A stretch of 32,500 nucleotides of DNA from Cryptomeria japonica. Its lineage: Eukaryota > Streptophyta > Pinopsida > Cupressales > Cupressaceae. This document shows, one piece after another, positions 9,690 through 17,639 of this stretch. The translations under genes and the position numbers were made by a program. The notes below the pieces were generated by a model. It was given only the letters and a program-made list of their open reading frames with translations, searched no databases and was not told where the DNA came from. Where the stretch lies: the NCBI RefSeq assembly GCF_030272615.1, contig NW_026729311.1, positions 2,501 through 35,000 on the forward strand. Reading direction: 5' to 3'. Within the stretch, counting starts at the first letter, position 1, and every line of letters begins with the position of its first letter.

Positions 9690-9831
9690 AGCTATTTGTC
9701 TGATTCTCATACATGCGTAGCCTGCAGGAGCAATTAGGACATCGACCCCAACTTTCGGCTTCTAAACGAAAACAAGGTCTTTGAGGTTGGTGTAATGCGA
9801 ACAACTAGGGGAGTCAACCCATCAAACCCAA

Positions 9832-9846
9832 CACCTCCCCTATATA
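9832..9846 (-). promoter_or_regulatory. Pol I-type promoter box 9 (157-bp class)
   Basis: Same box, 157 bp from box 8; predicted start 9841. Confidence 0.6.
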
Positions 9847-9988
9847 AGCTATTTGTCTGATTCTCATACATGTGTAGTCTACAGGAGCAATTAGGACATC
9901 GACCCCAACTTTTGACTTCTTAACGAAAACAAGGTCTTTGAGGTTGACGTAATGCGCACAACCAGGGGAGTCGACCCATCAAACCCAA

Positions 9989-10003
9989 CACCTCCCCTAT
10001 ATA
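9989..10003 (-). promoter_or_regulatory. Pol I-type promoter box 10 (157-bp class)
   Basis: Same box, 157 bp from box 9; predicted start 9998. Confidence 0.6.
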
Positions 10004-10145
10004 AGCTATTTGTCCGATTCTCATACATGTGTAGCCTGCAGGAGCCATTAGGACATTGACCCCAACTTTTGACTTCTTAACGAAAACAAGGTCTTTGAGG
10101 TTGGCGTAATGCGCACAACCAAGGGAGTTGACCCATCAAACCCAA

Positions 10146-10160
10146 CACCTCCCCTATATA
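10146..10160 (-). promoter_or_regulatory. Pol I-type promoter box 11 (157-bp class)
   Basis: Same box, 157 bp from box 10; predicted start 10155. The 63-bp dyad insertion follows on its right. Confidence 0.6.
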
Positions 10161-10365
10161 AGCTATTTGTCTGATTCTCATACATGTGTAGCCTGCAACA
10201 ACGATTAGGACATCCACCCCAACTTCTGAATTCGTCTGCGTTGACCGCACCAAAGGTGCACGCCTTGGTGCTCACCAAAATCCGACTTCCGACTTCTTCT
10301 GCTATGCGGGGTCTTTGAGGTTGGCGCAGTGCGCACAACCAGGGGAGTCAACCCACCGAATGCAA

Positions 10366-10380
10366 CACCTCCCCTATATA
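10366..10380 (-). promoter_or_regulatory. Pol I-type promoter box 12 (157-bp class)
   Basis: Same box, 220 bp from box 11 because of the inserted dyad segment; predicted start 10375. Confidence 0.6.
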
Positions 10381-10522
10381 AGCTATTTGTCTGATTCTCA
10401 TACATGCGTAGACTGCAGCAATGATTAGGACATCCACCCCAACTTTTGACTTCTTAAACAAGACAGGGTCTTTGAAGTTGGTGCAGTGCACACAACCAGG
10501 GGAGTCGACCCATCAAACGCAA

Positions 10523-10537
10523 CACCTCCCCTATATA
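10523..10537 (-). promoter_or_regulatory. Pol I-type promoter box 13 (157-bp class, rightmost)
   Basis: The minus strand reads TATATAGGGGAGGTG, predicted start 10532. One extra A on the + strand (TATATAAAGC) lengthens the upstream flank by a base. It is the box nearest to the 5S macrosatellite and points away from it. Confidence 0.55.
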
Positions 10538-10620
10538 AAGCTATTTGTCCGATTCTCATACGTGTAGTCTGCAGCAGCGATTAGGACATCGACCCCAACT
10601 TCCGAATTCGTTTGCATTGA

Positions 10621-10800
10621 CCGCACCAAAGGTGCACGCCTTGGTGTGCACCCTGGAGTGCACTTTGGTGCTCACCTCGGTGCACACTTTGGTGTGCACC
10701 TCGGTGTGCACCAAAGGTGCGCACCTTGGAGCGCACCAAAGGTGTACACTTTGGAGCGCACCACATAGGGTCTTTGAGAGGTTGGCGCAGTGCGCACACC
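10621..10800. repeat. Dyad-rich GGTGCGCACC block
   Basis: A run of imperfect and perfect self-complementary 8-10-mers (GGTGCACGCC, GGTGTGCACC, AGTGCACT, GGTGCGCACC, GGTGTACAC) at roughly 10-20 bp spacing. It ends in a fragment of the promoter-unit motif GGGTCTTTGAGAGGTTGGCG at about 10768. It links the word set of the promoter units with that of the 5S macrosatellite. No gene is seen. Confidence 0.8.
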
Positions 10801-12478
10801 AAGGTGGGTGTTGAGGTGCGTGCCGAGGTGGGTGGGTGCTAGGGTGCGCTCCATGGTGGGTGCCAGGGTGGGTGCGTGCTAGGGTGGATTCCAAAGAGGG
10901 TCATAGGGTGGGTGCCAAGGTGGGTTGGTGATATAGTGGGTTCAAAGGTGGGTACTAGGGTGGGTTCCAAGGTGGGTCACAAGTTGGGTGCCAGGATGCG
11001 TGGGTGTTAGGTTGGGTGCCAAGGTGGGCTCCTGCGTGGGTGGGTGCTAGGGTGGGTTTCAAGGTGGACGCGAGGGCGGGTGCCAAGGTGGGTAACAAGT
11101 TGGGTGTTAGGATGGGTGAGTGCTAGAGTGGGTGCCAAGGTGGGTGGGTGCTAAGGTGGATGCCAAGGTGGTTCACAGGGTGGGTGGGTTCTAGGGTGAG
11201 TTCCAAGGTGGGTCACAGGTTCAGTGCTAGGGTGGGTGTCAAGGCGGGTGTCGAGGTGCCTGGGTGCTAGGGTGTGGATGCCAATGTGGGTCATAGGGTG
11301 GGTACTAGGGTGGGCTGCAATGTGGGTGCCAAGGTGGGTAACATGCTCGGTGGGTTCTAAATTGGGTGCCAGGGTGGGTGTGCACCCACCTTGCCCGAGG
11401 TGGGTGCCAAGGTGCCAGTGTGGGTGGGTGCTAAGGTGGATGCCAAGGTGGGTGAGAAGGTGGGTGATAGGTTGAGTGGTAGGATGGGTGGGTGCCAAGA
11501 TGGGTCACAGGGTGGGTGCAAGGGTGGGTAGGTGCTAGGGTTGGTGTCAGGGTGGGTGGGTGCTAGGTTGGGTTCCAAGGTGGGTGCGAGGGTGAGTGTC
11601 AAGGTGGGTCACAGGTTAGGTGCTAGGATGGGTGAGTGCTAGGGTGCAAAGGTGCCAGGGTGGGTGCTAGGATGGGTCGATGCTAGGGTGAGTGGCAAGG
11701 TGGGTCCACAAGTGTCAAGGTGGGTGCCGAGGTGGGTGCCAAGTCGGCGACTGCTATGGTGGATGCCAAGGTGGGTCACGGGGTGGGTGCCAAGTTGCTA
11801 GGTTGGGTTCCAAGGTGGGTGCCAACGTGGGTGCTAGGGTGCGTGGGTTAAAGGGTGTGTCACAACGTGGGTGCCAGGATGGGTGCGCACCCACACTGGC
11901 CAAGACGGGTGCGGGTGCAAGGTTGGGTTCCAAGCCCGGTCACAGGCTGGGTGCTAGGATGGGTGGGTGCCAAGGTGGGCACCAGGGTGGGTGCACCCAC
12001 CCTGGCCAAGGTGGGTCACGGGGTGGGTCCTAGGGTGGGTAACGGGGTGGGTACTAAGGTGCGTGCCAAGGTGGGTCATAGGGTGGGTGCCAAGGTGGGC
12101 ACCAGGGTGGGTGTGCACCAACCCTAGCCAGGGTAGGTCACGGGGTGGTTGTCGGGGTGGGCGTCAAGGAGCCAAGGTGGGTGGCAAGTAGCCAAGTTGC
12201 GTGCCAAGGTGGGTGTCGGGGTGGGTGCCAAGGATCCAAGGTGGGTGCCAAGGAACCAAGGTGGGTGTCTGGGTGGGTGCCGAGGTGGGAGCCAGGGTGG
12301 GTCCCAAGGTGAGTGCAAAGGTGGGTGCCAGGGTCAAGGTGAGTGCCAATGTGGGTTCCAAGGTGCCAGGGTCAGGGTGAGTGCCAATGTGGGTTCAAAG
12401 GTGCTAAGTTGGGTGCGAGGTTGGGTGCGAGGGTGGGTGGGTGCCAAGGTGTGCTAGGTGGAAGCCCGGGTGGGTCGG
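10801..12478 (+). repeat. G-rich GGTGGGT minisatellite
   Basis: Irregular tandem variants of a 10-20-bp word (AAGGTGGGTGCCAAGGTGGG, CTAGGGTGGGTG) fill about 1.7 kb with strong G bias on the + strand. Several stretches meet the G-quadruplex pattern of four G3 runs with short loops, for example 11038-11056 and 11550-11572. Small inverted islands (TGCACCCACC) occur at about 11380, 11888 and 11994. From 11994 on it belongs to the macrosatellite and recurs at 19917-20401 and 27840-28324. Open frames here encode only low-complexity Gly/Val/Arg/Trp peptides and are not genes. Confidence 0.93.
11982..12005. repeat. 24-bp perfect palindrome at the macrosatellite edge
   Basis: The left half CCAGGGTGGGTG is followed without spacer by its exact reverse complement CACCCACCCTGG. 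The centre lies between 11993 and 11994, exactly where homology to the later macrosatellite copies begins. At the two internal junctions (19916/19917 and 27839/27840) only the right half remains. Confidence 0.95.
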
Positions 12479-12850
12479 CATCCCATGGGTGTCGAGTTGG
12501 GTGCCTGATGGGTGCTTCTTGTCAAGTTTTAGTCGTCGGGACTCATTTCGAGCCTTAGAGGTCGTTTCTTGTCCGGTTGCCCTGTCTTCGACCTGGGAAC
12601 CCAATTTTGGTCCTCGGGTCCCATTTTTTTTTGTCTCGCATCCCACTTTTGGCCTGTGGCCTTTTCGGGGTCGATTCTCGTTTTGGGCATCAGAGCATGT
12701 TTCTTCTCCTAAAACCCAATATTTGTTTATTAAGTCTCGGAACACATTTTTGTTCTCGTGGACCCATCATGGGTCTTGGAACGCATTTGTGGTCCTTGGG
12801 TCCCATTTTGCATCCCGAAACTTGTGTTTTGGTGCTTGATCCCTATTTTG
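12479..12850 (+). repeat. T-rich degenerate repeat block, copy 1
   Basis: A stretch of T runs with recurring CTCGGGTCCCATTTT, TCGCATCCCACTTTTGG, TCTTGGAACGCATTTG and CTTGGGTCCCATTTTGC words, roughly 25-30 bp apart and poorly conserved. It contrasts sharply with the G- and GC-rich DNA on both sides. It is not coding: forward frames are mutually shifted readings of the same degenerate word. Confidence 0.75.
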
Positions 12851-13247
12851 GGTGCCCACCTTGCACCAAGTGCGCACCCGGGGCAAACCGAGCGCCTTGG
12901 TGCACCGGGGCAAGATCGAGCGTGCACCCGAGGCGCCCCGAACATGCACCAAGGTGCACTCGGCCCACATGTGAGCGCAGGTCGTTGCGCCCGAGGTGGT
13001 GTGTGGGCACCGCGTTGCAGACGGGACACTGCACGCACACGACGCCCCCTCCAGGTGCACGCACGTAGGCCGGGCCGGGTGCACACCCGACGCCCTAGCA
13101 AGGTGCGCGCACCCGGGCAGGGCTCACACTTGGCGAACGGGGCGCACTTCGCGAGGGAGGGTGTGCACCTCGACGGGGGTGGGTGGCCGGGGTGGATTCG
13201 CACGTGGGTCGCGGTTTGCTAAGTACACACTGCGACAAGCTCATAAC
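12851..13247 (+). other. GC-rich 5S upstream spacer (recurs at 20774-21170 and 28697-29093)
   Basis: CpG-dense DNA with many GTGCGC, GTGCAC and CACCCG words leads to the 5S gene. Immediately upstream of the gene is a less GC-rich segment, CTAAGTACACACTGCGAC, with TAAGTA at about -28 and C at -1. Plant 5S genes usually have a TATA-like element near -28 and C at -1, so this is a plausible but weak upstream Pol III element. No other gene is seen. Confidence 0.6.
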
Positions 13248-13366
13248 GGGTGCGATCATACCAGCATTAGTGCACCGGATCCCATCAGAACTCCGCAGTT
13301 AAGCGCGCTTGGGCCGGAGTAGTACTGGGATGGGTGACCTCCCGGGAAGTCCCGGTGTTGCACCCT
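13248..13366 (+). rRNA. 5S ribosomal RNA, copy 1
   Basis: A full-length plant 5S rRNA of about 119 nt, the Pol III-transcribed RNA of the large ribosomal subunit. It begins GGGTGCGATCATACC and ends GGTGTTGCACCC, so the terminal helix (GGGTGC/GCACCC) closes. The internal promoter is intact: A box GTTAAGCGCGCTTGG (13298-13312), intermediate element AGTAGTACTGGG, and C box GGATGGGTGACCTCCCGGG (13328-13346). CCGCAGTTAAGCGCGC and GGCCGGAG differ from the usual angiosperm forms and fit gymnosperms, ferns or bryophytes. This copy has A at RNA position 19 where the other two have G. A T6 stop follows directly. It looks functional; expression cannot be judged from sequence. Confidence 0.98.
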
Positions 13367-13371
13367 TTTTT
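13366..13371 (+). terminator. Pol III terminator of 5S copy 1
   Basis: Six T residues immediately after GCACCC, followed by AG and a second run of five T. At least four T on the coding strand is the standard Pol III stop. Confidence 0.93.
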
Positions 13372-13780
13372 AGTTTTTCGCCGGGCGTCGCAATGCTATT
13401 TGAATAAACCTTTTGCCCGTTTGCGTTCTCGTCGGGGCCGGGCCGGGCCGGGGTGCGCTGCCCGCACTACCGCGCGCGCGGGGGCGACACCGAGCGCGCA
13501 CCCGAGGCGCCCCGAGCACACAGGCCACGGTGCAACCCGGGCGTTGTGCGCGCACCCCGGTGCGCCCGAGGTGCTGCGCGCGCACCTAGGTGAAATCGGT
13601 GTGCACCTCGGCCAGTGCGCGCTCGGTCGAGTCGCGCACGTTGGCCAAGGTGCACGGTGATGTTTCTTACTCTAAGGTTCCGCACCAGACGCCCGGGACA
13701 GGTGAGCGAAGCTGGGCGGGGCCGGGTGCGCGGCCGGGGCAGGTGCACGCAGCTGGAGAGAGCTTTGGAGCACACTTCGG
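13372..13780 (+). other. GC-rich 5S downstream spacer (recurs at 21295-21703 and 29218-29626)
   Basis: After the T runs comes a short AT-containing stretch with ATTTGAATAAACC (about 13398), then very CpG-dense DNA (GGGCCGGGCCGGGCCGGGG, ACCGCGCGCGCGGGGGC) with GTGCGCGC and GAGGTGC words. No open frame here is credible and no second RNA gene was recognised. Confidence 0.7.
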
Positions 13781-15869
13781 AGCGCACCAATGATGCGCTC
13801 CATTCAAAAGTTTCCTGAAAAGGCAAAAAAAGTTGAGATTATAGAATTTCCCACTTGAGAGATTGTAAAAAAAAAAAATTTAAAATGAAGGAAACGCGGG
13901 TGCCAAGGTGTGCGCAGCCCAGCCAAGGTGTGCGCACCAAGGCGCCCACCCTGGCGAAGGTGCACGCAAGGTGCGCACCCGAGGCAAACCGGACAATTAA
14001 CCCAACTTTCGACTTCGCGCGCACCTTGGAGCGCACTTCGGAGCGCTCCTTGGTGCGCACCAATCTTGGGCACCTCGGAGTGCACCATGGCGCCCACCAA
14101 GGTGCGCACCCGGGGCAAACCGAGCTCCGACTTCGTGCGCACCTTGGAGCGCACGAAAGGTGCGCACCATGGCGCCCACCAAGGTGCGCAGCCCAGCCAA
14201 GGCGTGCGCATCAAGGTGCGCACCTTGGCGAAGGTGCGCACCCGGGGCAAACCGAGCTCCGACTTCGTGCGCACCTTGGAGCGCACAAAAGGTGCGCAAC
14301 CCAGCCAAGGTGTGCGCACCCCGGTCAAACCGAGCTCCGAATCGTGCGCACCAGAGGTGCACGCCATCGTGCGCACCTTGGAGCACACTTCGGAGCCCTC
14401 CTTGGTGCGCGCCGATGTTGCGCACCTCGGAGCGCACCCGGGGAAAACAATGCAATTAACCCGACTTTCGACTTCGTGGGCACCTCGGAGCGCTCTCGGG
14501 TTCGCACCTCGGAGCACACCGAGGTGCGCACCTTTGATGCGCTGCCTTCACCAATTTCCAGAAAAGGCAAGAAAACATTGAGAAGGTGTGCGCACCGAGG
14601 TGCCCACCCTGGCGAAGGTGCACGCGAGGTGCGCACCCGGGGCAAACCGGGCTCCGACTTCGTGCACGCCGCACCTTGGAGCACACTTCGGAGCGCTCCT
14701 TGGTGCGCACCAGGGCGCGCAACCCAGCCGAGGTGCCCACCCCGGCGAAGGTGCACGCGAGGTGCGCACCCGGGGCAAACCGGGCTCCGACTTCGTGCAC
14801 GCCATGGTGCCCACCGCGGCGAAGGTGCACGTGAGGTGCGCACCCGGGGCAAACCGGGCTCCGACTTCGTGCACGCCGCACCTTGGAGCACACTTCGGAG
14901 CGCTCCTTGGTGCGCACCATGGTGCCCACCAGGGCGCGCAACCCCGCCGAAGGTGCACGCGAGGTGCGCACCCGGGGCAAACCGGGCTCCGACTTCGTGC
15001 ACGCCGCACCTTGGAGCACACTTCGGAGCGCTCCTTGGTGCGCACCATGGTGCCCACCAGGGCGCGCAACCCCGCCGAAGGTGCACGCGAGGTGCGCACC
15101 CGGGGCAAACCGGGCTCCGACTTCGTGCACGCCATGGTGCGCACCGCGGCGAAGGTGCGCACCCGGGGCAAACCGGGCTCCGACTTCGTGCACGCCGCAC
15201 CTTGGAGCACACTTCGGAGCGCTCCTTGGTGCGCACCAGGGCGCGCAACCCAGCCGAGGTGCCCACCCCGGCGAAGGTGCACGCGAGGTGCGTACCCGGG
15301 GCAAACCGGGCTCCGACTTCGTGCACGCCGCACCTTGGAGCACACTTCGGAGCGCTCCTTGGTGCGCACCATGGTGCCCACCAGGCCGCGCAACCCAGCC
15401 AAGGTGTGCGCACCAAGGTGCACGCGAGGTGCGCACCCGGGGCAAACCGGGGTCCGACTTCGTGCACGCCGCACCTTGGAGCACACATCGGGGCGCTCCC
15501 GGGTTCGCACCGGCGTTGCGCACCGTGGTGGGCACCTCGGAGCACACCAAGGTGGGCAGCGAGGTGCGCACCTTTGATGCGATGCCTTCACTAATTTCCA
15601 TAAAAGGCAAAAAAAAAACGAGATTTTAAAATTTCCGTTTTGAAAGATAGTGAGAAAAAGGGAATGCTGGTGCCATCTTGAGCCCGCCCTGGTGCGCAGC
15701 CCAGCCAAGGTGTGCGCACCAAGGTGCCCACCCTGGCGAAGGTGCGCGCCCGGGCAATTAACCCAACTTCCAACTTCGCGCGCGCCAGGGTGGGAGCGCA
15801 CCCAACAACCGGGCCTGGGAAGAGCCAATGCGAGAAACCCCACCAAACGCTCTGACAAAAAAAGAGGGG

Positions 15870-15897
15870 GCGCTCCAGTAACCCCGCTTCGGAGCGC
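15870..15897. repeat. Small conserved stem-loop (others at 16339, 18222, 18690)
   Basis: GCGCTCC and GGAGCGC pair across a 14-nt loop containing AACCCCGCTTC. A conserved lead-in precedes it: GCCAATGCGAGAAACCCC, ACCAAACGCTC, GACAAAAAAAGAGG. Four copies occur per 7.9-kb unit, always in the segment just before the AT-rich modules at 16068, 16538, 18420 and 18889. Confidence 0.8.
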
Positions 15898-16067
15898 ACC
15901 CTGGGCAAACCCAGCCAAGGTGCCCACCCCGGCCAAGGTGCAGGCGAGGTGCGCACCCGGGGCAAACCGGGCTCCGACAACGTGCACGCCGCACCTTGGA
16001 GCACACTTCGTAGCGCTCCCGGGTGCGCACCTCAGAGCACACCAAGGTGGGCAGCGAGGTGCGCACC

Positions 16068-16199
16068 TTTGATGCGCTGCCTTCACTAATTTCCAGAAAA
16101 GGCAAAAAAAAAAGGAGATTTTAAAATTTCCGTTTTGAAAGATAGTGAAAAAAACGGAACGCGCGTGCCATCTTGAGCCCGCCCTGGTGCGCAGCCCAG
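16068..16199. repeat. AT-rich module, representative copy
   Basis: The module reads TTTGATGCGCTGCCTTCAC, TAATTTCCAGAAAAGGC, an A run of about 8-10, GAGATTTTAAAATTTCCG, TTTTGAAAGATAGTGAAAAA, then GGAACGCGGGTGCCATCTTG and AGCCCGCCCTGGTGCGCAGC. Eleven copies occur per macrosatellite unit; the first two (13787, 14533) are diverged or shortened. The poly-A and TTTTAAAA core is the only AT-rich DNA in the domain. Function is unknown; scaffold attachment or nucleosome exclusion are possibilities, not shown. Confidence 0.9.
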
Positions 16200-17639
16200 G
16201 TAAGGTGCCCACCCTGGCAAAGGTGCGCACCCGGGCAATTAACCCTACTTCCGACTTCGTGCGCGCCAGGGTGGCAACCGGGCCTCGGAAGAGCCAATGC
16301 GAGAAACCCCACCAAACGCTCCGACAAAAAAAGAGGCGGCGCTCCAATAACCCCGCTTCGGAGCGCAGCCGGGGCAAACCCAGCCAAGGTGCCCACCCCA
16401 ACGAAGGTGCACGCGAGGTGCGCACCCGGGGCAAACCGGGCTCCGACAACGTGCACGCAGCACCTTGGAGCACACTTCGAAGCACTCCCGGGTGCCCACC
16501 GGCGTTGCGCACCGTGGTGGGCAGCGAGGTGCGCACCTTTGATGCGCTGCCTTCACTAATTTCCAGAAAAAGGCAAAAAAAAATGAGATTTTAAAATTTC
16601 CGTTTTGAAAGATAGTGAAAAAAAAGGAACGCGGGTGCCATCTTGAGCCCGCCCTGGTGCGCAGCCCAGGCAAGGCATGCGCACCAAGGTGCCCACCCGA
16701 GGTGCACACCCGGGGCAAACCGGGCTCCGACTTCGTGCAGGCCGCACCTTGGAGCACACTTCGGAGCGCTCCTTGGTGCGCACCATGGTGCCCACCAGGG
16801 CGCGCAACCCAGCCAAGGTCTGCACACCAAGGTGCCCACCCCGGCGAAGGTGCACGCGAGGTGCGCACCCGGGGCAAACCGGGCTCCGACTTCGTGCACG
16901 CCATGGTGCCCACCGCGGCGAAGGTGCACGCGAGGTGCGCACCCGGGGCAAACCGGGCTCCGACTTCGTGCACGCCGCACCTTGGAGCACACTTCGGAGC
17001 GCTCCTTGGTGCGCACCATGGTGCCCACCAGGGCGCGCAACCCAGCCAAGGTGTGCGCACCAAGGTGCACGCGAGGTGCGCACCCGGGGCAAACCGGGGT
17101 CCGACTTCGTGCACGCCGCACCTTGGAGCACACATCGGAGCGCTCCCAGGTTCGCACCAGCGTTGCGCACCTTTGATGCGCTGCCTTCACTAATTTCCAG
17201 AAAAGGCAAAAAAAAACGATATTTTAAAATTTCCGTTCTGAAAGATAGTGAAAAAAACGGAACGCGGGTGCCATCTTGAGCCCTTCCTGGTGCGCAGCCC
17301 AGGCAAGTTGTGCGCACCAAGGTGCCCACCCTGGCGGAGGTGCGCGCCCGGGGCAAACCGGGCTCCGACTTCGTGCACTGCATGGTGCCCACCAAGGCGC
17401 GCAACCCAGCCAAGGTGCCCACCGCAGCGAAGGTGCACGCGAGGTGCACACCCGGGGCAAACCGGGCTCCGACTTCGTGCACGCCGCACCTTGGAGCACA
17501 CTTCAGAGCGCTCCTTGGTGCGCACCAGGGCGCGCAACCCAGCCGAGGTGCCCACCCCGGCGAAGGTGCACGCGAGGTGCGCACCCGGGGCAAACCGGGC
17601 TCCGACTTCGTGCACGCCATGGTGCCCACCGCGGCGAAG

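Larger units (their letters stand above)
9618..10620 (-). repeat. 157-bp promoter-bearing spacer units, six boxes
   Basis: Units carry GGTCTTTGAGGTTGGCG, ACAACCAGGGGAGTCGACCC, CATCAAACCCAACACCTCCC, the TATATAAGC box, TATTTGTCTGATTCTCATAC and AGGACATCGACCCCAACTT. Boxes lie at 9675, 9832, 9989, 10146, 10366 and 10523. Steps are 157 bp except one of 220 bp, where about 63 bp with GCACCAAAGGTGCACGCC were inserted near 10246-10308. The unit is a shortened relative of the 311-bp class. The stretch 9548-9617 joins the satellite to the first unit and holds nothing else I recognise. Confidence 0.95.
15288..17620. repeat. Nested tandem duplication, block A (copy 1)
   Basis: Block A repeats as block B (17640-19706) at an offset of 2,352 bp on the left part. 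Matching AT-rich modules are 15573/17925, 16068/18420 and 16538/18889. Block B lacks about 279 bp corresponding to 16803-17081, has one base deleted near 18559 and has 13 bp extra near 19520. Confidence 0.88.

Noticed and set aside
8699-9737. Six overlapping frames of 240-300 codons in the 52-bp satellite
   Set aside because: 52 is not a multiple of 3, so each frame rotates through all phases of the satellite. Both strands are open equally; there is no coding signature.
10801-12478. Interstitial telomere
   Set aside because: TAGGGTGGG words resemble telomere variants, but no run of TTTAGGG or TTAGGG is present; the unit is GGTGGGTGC(C/T)(A/T).
12684-13371. Cassandra-type retrotransposon (a TRIM element carrying 5S sequence in its LTRs)
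   Set aside because: A partial primer-binding-site look-alike (GGCATCAGAGC, about 12686) made me check. There are no paired LTRs, no TG...CA ends at short spacing, and the 5S genes are complete with intact internal boxes, closing helix and T6 stop.
14548-16536. Long open frames (662 codons on minus; 579 codons on plus at 13855-15594; repeated every 7,923 bp)
   Set aside because: Several frames on both strands are open at once because the GC-rich words lack stops. Products are Ala/Arg/Cys/Pro/His word repeats with no domain. Identity between copies follows from the period of 7,923 being divisible by 3, not from selection on protein.
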